This document shows positions 19,698 through 30,125 of a stretch of DNA of 64,000 nucleotides, one piece after another (within the stretch, counting starts at the first letter, position 1; every line of letters starts with the position of its first letter). Below the pieces are notes generated by a model. The model searched no databases, had not been told where the DNA came from, and worked only from the letters and a program-made list of their open reading frames with translations. Position numbers and translations under genes: made by a program. Location: NCBI GenBank assembly GCA_015832175.1, contig WJXW01000018.1, positions 124,001 to 188,000 on the forward strand, read 5' to 3'. The stretch comes from Paraphaeosphaeria minitans (Eukaryota > Ascomycota > Dothideomycetes > Pleosporales > Didymosphaeriaceae).

Positions 19698-20741
19698 TCA
19701 CATTTCTTCCACGACCACTTCGCCAGTATGACAGCTCTGTGAATTGAGCTGCTGAGATAAAACACCTCTAGGAACCTGCTCATGACGTTTGCATACTTCT
19801 TTGAACAACTCCCGCAGACGCTCCATCTCTCTATCCGAAAGGCGCACTTCAGCCTTGAAGTAGCCCTCCGGGCCCTGCCATATTTTCTCCACCTCAGCCA
19901 ATAGTGCCTCCATACTCTCCTTCCGCGCACCAACCATGCGCTCGCACTTTCTTTTGGCTTCTTCATGTCCATGCTCTTGAAAGGCACCCTTCTTCAGCAG
20001 CCGCTCCACGTTGACATGTCGCGTGTGTGCAAGCCCCGCTTCAGAAAGAGCGTATTCGTGCGCAATAGTGGCAGGCGCCACACCAAGAAGCAGCAGCAGC
20101 ATCGATATGAAGACTCCTGTCCGATTGTTTCCCGTCGTGCAGTGCATAAAGACAGCCGGAGGAGGCGACGCACCTACAGCAGAATCGAGCACATGGGTCA
20201 GCACCGTGCGAAACATGGGAGCTCCCGCGGTAAGAATCTCAATGAACGCCGTCACGATGCCCTGTCACTTTTCAGAATCGGCGTAAAGAATGCCACAGGG
20301 TGGGTAGGCTGAAAAAGAAAAGCCAACCTCAGTCCCCTCCCCAGCATACTGCTCGTACCGTTTCCTGGCCGCCTCCTCCGTGTACTGCTCGTCGTTAAAC
20401 ACGGGCGTCCATCTCCGCTCAATACCAGCCATCTCCTCGTATCCACCAGTCTTCTCCATCTGCTGCTTGCTCCGGAGATCGAAATCGGTTTTGATGCCGA
20501 GCTGCCGCAGCTGCTCTTCGCCTTCTGGCGTGATGCGGTTCGTGTCCGAGCCGCGGAAGACGATGCCTTTCCGGACATGGTGCGGCGGCCCGTGGGAACA
20601 AGAGATGGACCAGCCGCCGATGTCGCGGAAGTTGGAAAGCCCGGGAATATTATGGAAGGGCGACAAGTGGGGCTGCGAGGGCAGGGAAGGTGAGATTTCT
20701 GATTGTGGAGTAGCAATCTCGGGGGACATGACTGAGATCAT
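19698..20741 (-). CDS. Protein tyrosine/serine phosphatase (Y_phosphatase3 type)
   Basis: Deduced join(20741-20328, 20261-19698), 325 residues, with a 66-bp intron (GTTGGC ... CAG, phase 0). The early motif NFRDIGGW and the signature loop HCTTGNNRTG (Cys179, Arg185) place it in the family that includes bacterial and fungal lipid/tyrosine phosphatases. Cys is the nucleophile and Arg binds phosphate. The two residues before the Arg are Asn-Asn, where the family usually has Lys-Asp. A second Met at codon 5 could be the true start. The C-terminal 100 residues are charged and helical. The gene is convergent with the DUF7053-like gene. Confidence 0.88.
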
Positions 20742-22020
20742 TGCTGCGGTGACTTAGTCAAACACTATGTGTCGGCGAAGCGTGATATTACCGCATGGTG
20801 GTGAATGAAACAGAGTAAGAAGATTACGAGGGGGCAGACTTGGAGAAAGTGGCTCACATGTGCAAGGGGAAGGATCAACCCCAGCGCGGCGAGAGGACCC
20901 TACGTCCTGTACGACGCCGCTCACCTGCATTTCTCCCCTGCTAGTGTTATGCACGAGTCACGATCATGCATCCTGGCATTTCGTTTTGCCGTAGTACGTT
21001 ATTGTTTTACGCAGGAAAGGCCACGGGGTCCTAATCCCTAGAGAATGCAACCTTCGCTTGTCTGTAGATTTGGTTAGGTGTAAAAACCAAATGCCTTTAT
21101 TTTGAGCCTATACTTGCGTACAGTCTTGGGGTCAACAGAAAGCTCCCTGTGGATTTCTTCATTATCTCTCCCATCACCTACGCGGCCGACAATGGCCTGT
21201 GCAGGCGATAGTTGCAGAGCGTGCCCATTAGGCCTTCCAGGATCCTTTTGTGATATCTTACATTGTTTGTGCTATCTTACAAAGGGTGAATGTTCCTTAT
21301 TTGCATATCATTGCCTACAAATTCTGTGGGAAAATGCTCATGAGGAATCAATTGCCTACTACCTAACTGCTGACAGAAAAACCGGTAAAAGCGGGGCGGG
21401 ACTGTCTTTTCGAGAGCACCGATAGTATGACAGTACCTACTAGTACAAAGGGCTGAGTACTCTGTGCTACACTAGAGTAGACCATATGTGCACCGATTGT
21501 ATTCAGACCTTTCTCATGGTACTGACTGCTCTGGTAACTCAAGGATCGATGGCCTTCATGGCAATGTGATAGCAATTTAAAATCCGTGAGTCAAATGCGA
21601 CAGTGTTAGCGGCAAACAGTCGACTCACTAATGAGTGTATAGCACTATACGTAAACGGTACCAAAAGTGTGTGTGACCTGAGTCCGAGTCGATCCCTCGC
21701 CAGTGTGGCTCACATGTCATTCTTTTTCCACAGGACTGCCGCAAACCGTTCGGCGCCAGGAATCTTCACGGTCCCCTAGCAGAATTTTGAGGACACTATA
21801 TTCATACAGGGTGGCTAATGTGAATACCAATCATGCAAGACCAATTGCAGGGTGTTACTCCAAGATTACTGTTACATGGGTAGTTGTACTCAGTACTATA
21901 GGGCGATTGAAACGACGAACACTAAAGCTAACAGTAACAGGTAGTGGATCTAAGTTTGCAGATGCTTTGTGACCCATGATGTATGAGTGTTATTCGCGCT
22001 CTGGTGTGGACTAGACTCCA
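20742..22020. other. Intergenic, possible decayed relics only
   Basis: About 1.3 kb without a supported gene. The minus strand around 21105-21200 shows a short helix-turn-helix-like open frame ending in a stop, too short to call. Confidence 0.45.
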
Positions 22021-22322
22021 GGACATGATATATAAACGCCGCATGCTGCCATATATAGAAATTCGGCTTCTTATCAACAGCTTACAACAGTTTGAACCAA
22101 CACATTAATATCCACGATCTGCACAACCAAGTAAAATTACGGCCTCCCATAATTTCTTTGCCGGCTACCAGGCAGGCGACAAAGAGGTAACATACGACGA
22201 GCCATATTTAAACAGCGAAGACGACGCAAAAGCCAGGTCGAACAATAAAGCACCCGCTGCAGAAGCCGGTAAAGGAAAAGAAAAACGAGCCAGTTTCACA
22301 ATCTAGTACAGCCACAGACACA

Positions 22323-22868
22323 ATGTCAGTGGTCAACGGCCACACTACAGATCTCGATAATATCAACATCGGTGGACACATATACAAGACTTCATCTTTC
22401 TGGGGCTCGACGCGGAGGCTCCAGGTACATAACGTAACATACAAGCAAGATGAGGCAAAAGTGGCAGACTGGCTATGCAGATCATGTATCGACATAAACA
22501 TGCTCACCGTCAACACCATCAACCTGGCTCCAGCGACAAATGTTAGGTTCCCCCACCTCCAGTGTTGCAAGGAGGCACAGTGTGGGACGATGATCGACGT
22601 CGTTACGAGAAGAATGCATCCGGGTGGAGGTCCTACTATGTCCTATCCACTGGCGAAAGACAATGAGGTTGTGATGGCCTGGGTCTGCGCGTGTTCGTTA
22701 ATGCAGAATAAAGGGGTGGCTATCACACATCGTCCCACTCTGAATCGATGTAGCTGGCAGAATTGTGGAAGATACAGAGCTGAGACCGGGAACTACGCGG
22801 TCTTAGCCCCAGCGAATCCAGATGTCCATGAAACGGAGCGTCAATTGTGGACCGATTCCAGTAAGTAG
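22323..22868 (+). CDS. Orphan Cys-rich protein, probably with upstream exon(s)
   Basis: The ATG at 22323 gives 181 residues with many cysteines (WLCRSC, QCC, QCGT, WVCACS, RCSWQNC), a possible disulfide-rich or zinc-binding protein. Coding-like sequence continues upstream in the same frame to 22263. A candidate 76-bp intron (GTAACA ... GCAG, 22187-22262) joins a further open stretch at about 22110-22186 in phase 0. I could not find a start codon for that upstream exon. A TATA box (ATATATAAA) lies near 22029. No signal peptide is visible in the part I can read. I recognise no family. Confidence 0.5.
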   Translation: MSVVNGHTTDLDNINIGGHIYKTSSFWGSTRRLQVHNVTYKQDEAKVADWLCRSCIDINMLTVNTINLAPATNVRFPHLQCCKEAQCGTMIDVVTRRMHPGGGPTMSYPLAKDNEVVMAWVCACSLMQNKGVAITHRPTLNRCSWQNCGRYRAETGNYAVLAPANPDVHETERQLWTDSSK

Positions 22869-23235
22869 GTGTAAGGGTCCTTTCACCTTTTCAGTCTTTC
22901 TATACCTTCATTTCCATGTACCCACTCTGTGGGTTCATGCGTAGATAGTGGCTTAGTATTACCCTAGAATAGAGGTATATAAGTGAAGATGCCCCAACTA
23001 CCTTTTCTATTGTCAGATTATGTACTATCAGGCGTAGTACATATGTGCTGGCCTATCACACATGTCAGATCCACGGTGTGTAATGATAGATCACGATGAA
23101 CCTGGTATAAGGGAGATCGTTGAGATAACTGTGTGTGTTCTTAGGGTTATTGCTCATGATGAGAGACGAACGAAGAATGAGCTTATACTGGTAGAACTTT
23201 GGTGGCTGGAGATAACTCGGCGCTACATTACGACA
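22869..23235. other. Intergenic
   Basis: No gene seen between the Cys-rich orphan and the transposon-end fragment. Confidence 0.5.
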
Positions 23236-23318
23236 GAAATACGGCTCTGTAATTAGCCTAGAAGCCTACTTTTACAGGCGCTAATTAGCTTTATAAAACC
23301 TAACGTAATAACGTTTTA
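23236..23318 (+). mobile_element. Terminal-repeat-like fragment of a DNA transposon (copy B)
   Basis: Inverted match of 2803-2885 (see copy A), with the same TAATTAG and CTAGAAGCCTACTTTT words. No transposase is near, so this is either a MITE end or a relic. Local DNA to about 23420 is AT-rich. Confidence 0.55.
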
Positions 23319-23463
23319 CTTAGCTAATGCAGCTAATCAGACAACTGCGTAGTCTTCTCAGATTCACGATGATAAATAATGGATAAGTGTGAACCTTTAA
23401 TAACGTGGATTAATTATTCTGTCTATTGTCTCTGTGTCACAACTCCGGAGGCCAACTTATTGC

Positions 23464-23740
23464 GTAGGTAGGTAGGTAGGTAGGTAGGTAGGCAATGATG
23501 AGGTTGTCTGTTCGCGCAACTAACGTTTAGATCAAATAATTTTCTAACCATACACAGCCCCGCTCTGCAACACCTAATTGGAGGACCAAAATACCTATAT
23601 GAGCCTAGCATAACTGTTCTATCTGAGATTTTGCGGTAGGTGGTTTGAGAAGAGGATGAAAACATGCCACGCATGCCACGTATGCCAGCCCTACCTACCT
23701 ACCTAGACCTATATGCCACGCATGCCAGCCCTACCTATCC
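23464..23740. repeat. (GTAG)n microsatellite and short direct repeat
   Basis: A GTAG/GGTA tetranucleotide run covers 23464-23492. A separate direct repeat containing ATGCCACGCATGCCA and GCCCTACCTA occurs at about 23663-23700 and 23712-23740. Confidence 0.8.
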
Positions 23741-24354
23741 ACACAGGCGTAGGACAATCATACCGGGCCTACCAGGCCTAGTCTTCGTACGTAGGCCATG
23801 GAGCGAAGAAGGGATCATGCCAGACTTCTGCTAGAAATCCTAACTATACGATTTGTATGGCACGCGTTCTGAGGTTTGGCAGATCTTTATTGTTCGCGAT
23901 AAAGCAATAATTACGTTTAGAATCGCATCCAATGCTCACTTGGATCCCTAGCCCTTGCTTGCGGGCTTTGACGTTCAGCCAGAGCCGCGCTAAAGTTTGA
24001 CATGGCGAACACATCCGGCCTAGCGTCTCACCGCTCACGATTGATCGCCGGTTTCAAGCTGAGAACTAGCGAAGCAGGGTTTAGATTGAGCATTCTCGAC
24101 ATATGCTTCCGTTTCGCATGCCTGCTCCGCGCTTGTGCATGCTCGCGGCGGCAGCGGCATTCGAGAGATGGACAATCGTCAAACGAAAGCGGTTGCAGAT
24201 TCCTTTGGGGCACCGCCCCGCATGTGGAGGTATCATATACGGCGGCGCGCCGTGCTGCCTGGTGCTCGTTAGCTGTGCTCATTTTCTCTTCGTGCCCCAT
24301 ATCGACTTTTTTCTTCCCAAGTTAGACCCGGTGTCGTTCGGTTCTTTAATCACC
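23741..24354. other. Intergenic upstream of the UstYa-like gene
   Basis: About 0.6 kb; it must contain the promoter of the gene starting at 24355. Nothing else is supported. Confidence 0.45.
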
Positions 24355-25285
24355 ATGATGGAGCCGCAACACGAATACAATAATGTTTCCGCTGTCGACA
24401 ACCACGATGATGACTCTTCGACTGAGGTGGAGTCACTGGTTGGCATGGAGAAACACTGGGCGGCAGACACCTTTACGACGCGGAGATCGAAGAGGAATGC
24501 GTATGTTGGCATACTGAAGGCGTCGCGTTGGTTTGTCATCATTGGCCTGCAGCTCATCATGGTCGGATTGCTGGCGAAGGATCAAGGGATGCTGCGACAA
24601 CTTGGGCTGGGAAGCAAGAGGCGTGGCAGTGCAAACGAAGTCGGAGGCGATGCCACGGGATGGGGACCTCACAGTATGTTGTTGTTCACGGCGAAGTCAA
24701 TTTTATGTTAACACGAGACAGTTCCCACCCAAGTCACAAAGTTCCAGATCAACCAGACCTTCGCGCCTATGAACACTTCAGAATTCTTCACTCCTGAAAC
24801 ACTGCACGCCTGGAATGATCTCATGCCCAGTAAGCCAGTTAATCAAAATTGATTTCCTCATGACACTAACTGTGCACGCAGAGGGCATGGGATTTCAGTC
24901 CATCCCTGACCCAGAGAACTACCACGACTTACCTACTCCTATTGTCTGGCCCAATCAAACCGTTTTCACAACCTCCATGACCCATCAGCTGCACTGCTTG
25001 TTCGCCGTCGTAGAAGTCTACTCAGCCATGACCTCCAACCATTCTCTCTGGGACATCACATCAATGCCGGAAGACCACCACTGGCACATGATCCACTGTT
25101 TCGACTACATGCGCCAGGCCATTCTGTGCAGCGCGGACATGAGCTTGGAAGGTCTTGAGACTACGTTCCCGGACCATAATGGCGGCAGTGATGGCTGGGA
25201 CAGCAAGCACGTCTGTCGCGATCCCAAGGAGGTGAAGAAGAGGCTCGAGAGTGTCCGGGCGTATGATGATCAGGAGATCTTCTAG
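24355..25285 (+). CDS. UstYa-like (DUF3328) oxidase-type protein
   Basis: Deduced join(24355-24673, 24722-24829, 24882-25285), 276 residues, with introns of 48 and 52 bp, both phase 1. A cytosolic tail precedes one membrane helix at about residues 58-74. The lumenal part carries the two family motifs, HQLHC at 177-181 and HCFDYMRQ at 214-221 followed by ILC. UstYa proteins act in ustiloxin-type RiPP pathways and in other fungal toxin and pigment clusters, where they carry out oxidative cyclisation or related steps. Here no repeated Kex2-processed precursor, tyrosinase or other cluster enzyme is visible within several kb, so the pathway is unknown. A second in-frame Met directly follows the first. 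Confidence 0.9.
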
Positions 25286-26413
25286 AAGGCTGCCTTTAGA
25301 TCTCGTGGCGATGAGTGTAAATATCTAAACTTTCTTGTACTTGCTGTAGTCAAACGCACAACACTCAAGGTTACTACATGTATCGCCATACATGCGAGAT
25401 TCTGTCCGCTATCAACAAGGTGAGATCCCACCTTGATTTGCTAGATTATGCAGACTAAGGTCATCGAATCCATGTCTACGGTGTAATGCCCTCGTTGGCA
25501 CGTAAGAGACACGTCTTCGCAAGCTTCTGTCAGCTTCTTAGGCAATCCCTCCTCATTCCTTGCCAGAACGGCAGTTCAGTTGAGTATACAGTGTTCCCGC
25601 ATGCGGAGCTATCTAGTGAAGCTTTCAACCTTGTGCAAGGAATCAAGTCGTCCTGAGATAGTCAATACTATGCGGTTTCTACTCTACTGAAAGCCAGATT
25701 TAATCGCGTACCGCAATGGTAACTACAGAGCCGAATACACTTTGTCACCCCAGGAGGGGCTAAAAAGCGAAGTTATTGACGTTTTCCAAGACATCCAGTC
25801 ATCCCGCGATAGTCTATGCTAAGCTAGCAACAACATATATATAAACGACCAAAGCTATCTCCGCTACACCGGAGGCCCAAGAGGGTTACGCACTGAAAAC
25901 GAACGCAACAGTGCAGAGTAACCTGCACAAGAAGTCGCGACGTCGTTTCGATGCCTTCAACAGGAAAAGATGTTTATTGGACCGCGCATGCGCACAATAT
26001 ACGGTTATTATTACTTTGGGAGGGCCGCAACCGGCAAATGTAAAGCTATCCGCCTGTTGTCGGATATATTGGGACCGCAGCCAAATCGCCCAACACCAAT
26101 GCAACACACGCCAATCTACCGTAAATGTCTTGCAGCACGTTCGTGGAGGTACTTTAATGAAGTTCAAAGTGTTTCTTACGCTGTTGTATGAGGACCAAGG
26201 AGGAGGGACTATCCAGGCGCATTGTAATAGGAATTGCATCCACGGATCTGTTCATCATCTCCAGGATTGTGTTGTGGGAGCAAAGGAAGATCTGGGCTCT
26301 GTTATTTGCTCACACTTTTAAAAGCTAAGAAGGCCTTCTATGACACCCGAGAGCCCCAGTGTCACCCAAACATATCCCGGAGCCTGAACAAACTCACCTC
26401 GAAAACATCTATC
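25286..26413. other. Intergenic with a diverged duplication of a gene tail
   Basis: Includes the duplicated segment described separately and a TATA-like ATATATATAAA near 25838. Short open frames follow at about 25911-26321, but none shows a family motif. Confidence 0.4.
25560..25822 (+). repeat. Diverged tandem duplication of a coding tail, about 151 bp apart
   Basis: Two stretches, ending at stop codons 25654-25656 and 25820-25822, translate to parallel sequences. The first ends in FNLVQGIKSS and the second in IDVFQDIQSSRDSLC. The preceding parts, EYTVFPHAELSSEA and EYTLSPQEGLKSE, also align. Both read like the ends of one protein family, so this is probably a relic of a duplicated gene. 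Confidence 0.45.
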
Positions 26414-27613
26414 ATGTTCGCGCACATGAGCCTGACCACAGCCCTAATCGGGGCTGTGGTCACCAGTCTCCCCACCAACGACCTCCTCCTATCCTCCTCC
26501 ATAGCCACATCCCGCATCAGCCCGTCCTCCCGACGTGCCCCCACCTACTGGACCCCTCCCATGAAGTCCAATATCCAATTCATCCTCACGGGCATCCCCG
26601 ACGTCGAGGACAACTACATCCGCCCCAACACCGGCATCTACGAGATTGACATGTTCTGGACGCCCGCGGAGACCGTCACAACGATGAAGCAGCTCGGGCA
26701 GCGAACGATCTGCTACTTCAGCGCTGCGACGGCGGAGACGTGGCGCTCGGACTACAAGGATTTCGACAAGAAAGACCTGGGGCTAGAGCTGCCGGACTGG
26801 CCGGGGGAGAGGTATCTTGACATCCGGAGGGATAATGTACTCAAGGTGATTAAGAAGCGCATTGATGTTGCGGCGAATAAGGGATGCGATGCCATCGAGC
26901 CGGACAACGTCGGTACGTGAATCCCCTCTACCGTTAACGAATCCCAAAGACGGCGTCCCAGTGACATGGACTTCATAGACGTCTATTCCAACGACAACGG
27001 CTTCACTCCCCCCATCGTCCCCTCCGACACCATATCCTACCTCTCCAAAATATCCGCCTACGCTCGCTCAAAAGGCATGTCCGTGGGCATCAAGAACTGC
27101 ATCGAGATCCTGGGCGACATCTTCGACGACGTCGACTTCGCCATCAGCGAGGAGTGCGTCCAGTACCTCAACTGCACGGTGTATTCCAACTTCACCACGG
27201 CGCCTCGCCCCAACGCCATCGGCAAACCCGTCTTCGAAGTCGAGTACGTAAACTACACGTACAACGGCGGCTGGTCTGACGACGGCGTCGCGCTGAAACC
27301 GTCGTCCATACGGACTTCCAACGTCAACTTCCCAGGCCTTACCAACGATAAGCTGCGCAGGAAACTGTGTAATCTAGACGAGGAGGGCGTCACGCTGGAT
27401 AAGCCGTATTTGAAGATCAATACGGTGATCAAGACGCTGGCGCTGGATGGGTTCGCCATGTACTGTGATGGGAGTGTGGAGCGGACGGTGACAAAGGATG
27501 TTGAGGGGCAAAATGGGCCGAGGGATGTGGATGAGCACGTGGGGAAGAACAGGAGGAGCTGGGCGAGGGAGGTGGTGTGGAGAAAGATGGGGGGACGCCC
27601 GGTGGATCCTTGA
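26414..27613 (+). CDS. GH114 endo-alpha-1,4-polygalactosaminidase-like glycosidase
   Basis: Deduced join(26414-26912, 26979-27613), 377 residues, with a 66-bp intron (GTACGT ... TAG, phase 1). A signal peptide covers about residues 1-20. The early TIM-barrel strand around IYEIDMFWT, then ICYFSAATAETWRSDYKDF and CDAIEPDNV plus D167 across the intron, fit GH114. Members cut galactosamine-containing polymers such as fungal galactosaminogalactan. The Asp residues in the EPDNVD segment are likely in the active cleft. The C-terminal 80 residues beyond the barrel are charged and may be a lineage-specific tail. Expected location: secreted or cell wall. The neighbours show no functional link. Confidence 0.87.
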
Positions 27614-27889
27614 GTGTGGGGGGCTTGCACGGTGTTGTTATGGGTGAAATTTTGAGTATGGATCCGACATCAAATGGTAGCTTACGCTGTTGGAAGCGAT
27701 GCCTGGTTTTCTCGATTTCATCGTAGTGGTCTGATAGGTTAGCTTGCCGGGAAACAGATTTTCGAATGTTAACGTGTTGTTTGTCAAGCTCTTGTAAGCC
27801 AGTTGTCCGACGGGACGACGATGATCGGTGTCATAGTGAAGAGAGTATAGATTATCTGATCAGTCGCTGATGTACACCCCAGCGCAGTC

Positions 27890-29169
27890 CTACATCGCCT
27901 CCCTCCCCCTCACCATCTCGACCCCGCGCCCGCCCCCATTTTCACCTGTCATCTCACTCCTCACATTAATTGTACTTGTAACATTGATCGACAGGCCTAT
28001 CTTCTCCTTACTCGCCTTCTGCGTATAGCTAATATGGAACAAACTCTTCTTCCTCGGCTCAACCCCACCCCTCGTCTCCATATCTTGCGATATCAGGGTC
28101 CGCTTATTCGACAGAAGCGAGAAGCTCGACGCCGTCTTGAGATGCGTGAAGAACTTGGGGACGACAGGGAGAAACATCACGAACATGCCCGACGCAATCT
28201 CGCCATAGCACGCGATTGACATGTACATGGAGTCGCGGGTAAAGTCAGTCGAGTGCATCTGCTTGTTGTTGTAGTAGAGGCACATTACTGCGAAACCGCA
28301 GGGGCTGGGTAGGTGTTAGCGTGGATTCCGAGAAGTGACCGGAGGGTGGGACGTACACAATACCTGCCATGAATACGAAGGAGAGCTTCAGTCGCTGGCG
28401 ACGCTCCACGCGCATGAGGTTCCAGATAACGTTCTGCGTGAGAAATAAGATGGAGAGGTCGCCGATGAGGTTGATCACGGCAGTCGACATGGCGATAATG
28501 CCAATCTGCATGCATTTCCCTGGGAGCCAAGGCTTCCACGCTTTCTCGATAGGGTGGCAGTTGAACAGCATCAGGAAGATGATGATGACGTAGTATAGCA
28601 CGTTCATCCATAACAGGCCGTGCACGACGTAGTAGGTCTTCGATTGCGAGCCTCGAGGGACAAAAATACGGAGGACTTGGATAAGCATGGCGACTTTGAT
28701 GAGCACGATGGCGATGTTGTAGAAGATGGAGGATATCCGATACCACAGGAGGTACTTGCCGAATGTAAGCATCGTCATGTCCCAGCTATGGATGATGGGT
28801 GCGAATTGGCTAATCTCGAAACCACAGGCGATGTGAACGATGGCAGCGACCTGAGTATGGTCAATGTCAATTCGTGTAAGAAGACTCTTGCGAGCTGCGG
28901 GCATACCCAAGCTGGTGGAATCAAATCTGCATTGCGTAAGCGTCCCTTCTTCTAACAGGCATATCGCTATACTTGCAGTCTTCCAGGTGCAGTTTCCCCA
29001 TAATGCAGTACTTAACCAGAAAGCGGAACCAGCAGAAGAGCGTAACCGTGGCAAGAGAAAGCGCAAGCGTCGTGTATGCCAGCGCAGCCTCGTTCTGGGG
29101 ATTTTTGAAATTTGAGTCAAGTCCTGGAGGCGGATTTGCGACAGGGCCGTTAAAATCCATCGCCGCCAT
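27890..29169 (-). CDS. SAT4/rhodopsin-domain integral membrane protein
   Basis: Deduced join(29169-28973, 28926-28357, 28304-27890), 393 residues, with introns of 46 and 52 bp, both phase 2. The frame crosses both introns smoothly (LHLEDC to KFDSTS, and AGIV to PCGFAVMC). Several membrane helices are visible (AYTTLALSLATVTLFCWF, VLYYVIIIFLMLFN, FGKYLLWYRISSIFYNIA and others), with the order and loops of the fungal seven-helix SAT4 family, often annotated as PTH11-like receptors. The C-terminal 100 residues are cytosolic and basic. Ligand and role are unknown. The start chosen (MAAMDF) directly precedes the first helix region; in-frame codons upstream have no coding character. Confidence 0.85.
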
Positions 29170-30125
29170 GGTGTTCGGTTCGATCGCATCACCTGCTGAA
29201 GTAGCAACTCGCGACAAGATGTGAACGAAAGCGCGTTCAAGCTTCGGAGAAGCGTATTCGGGCGAGGCTGAACATAAGGATGCGGCGTGGCTGACCTGGC
29301 CTGCCATCGGGGCCTGCGTGTTGTGGTGTCCGTCCGGGAATAGTATGCGCTTGAACCATGTGCGCAAGGGTTGTGAGTGCTAATCATCCTGTGCGTCCCC
29401 GATCGCTGTGTTGGGGACGGCCAATGAGGCTTACGAGTACCGTAGACCAATCGTTCAACAAAGGATGTGCGATCTTGGGCCACGAAGGAACAAGTAAGCA
29501 GGCATCCACAACGCACGTAAACCATGGTGACAGGTGCTCCACCAATAACGCGTTTCAGGAAGAATCCAAGCGATAGAACCCCTCCAGAGGAGTGAAAGCT
29601 CGCCTTGATGAACATTGGCGGCGCTAAAGCTTCGCTGCATACCGTACTAAATGCTTTACGTAGCCCCGGGGCCTACCTGGAGTTCGTGGAAGAAAGTTGC
29701 ACCGCACAGTCAGCCTCGAGCACAGGTGAAGCCGTTTCTGGTGGCGCTCGATCGACTCATCTCTGGTAGACTTTCTTAACGATCTGAAGTAAGACGAGGC
29801 TGTTGGGTTGCAGGCGGTTATTAACTTTGCTGATGTTGGCTGGTAAGGGATGCAGAGCCGTCGCATGGCAACCAGGATGCTGTGGAGAACAGTGCACACT
29901 CCTAGCCTTCTTGGGAATGCCAGACATGAAATGCTACCACGTGGTTGTGATTCGCTTCGCACTCTCGTGGTGTGGTCCAAACGTGACGGAGTCCGTAGTT
30001 TCGCATACAAAGCGCTCCAATGGCATCGATGATCGCTTAAAGCTAGTACATGTCCAATTTCGACGACCGAGATCATTGTTGCAGAGCCTCGCCGACTGAA
30101 TCATAACCATTGCGACTGATTCCCC
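29170..30125. other. Intergenic
   Basis: About 0.95 kb. Several open frames overlap on both strands but none has a credible start and motif. Confidence 0.5.

Noticed and set aside
28245..29615. Long 456-codon frame over the SAT4 gene
   Set aside because: Its first half runs through upstream DNA and exon 1 in the wrong frame; the spliced model joins better.
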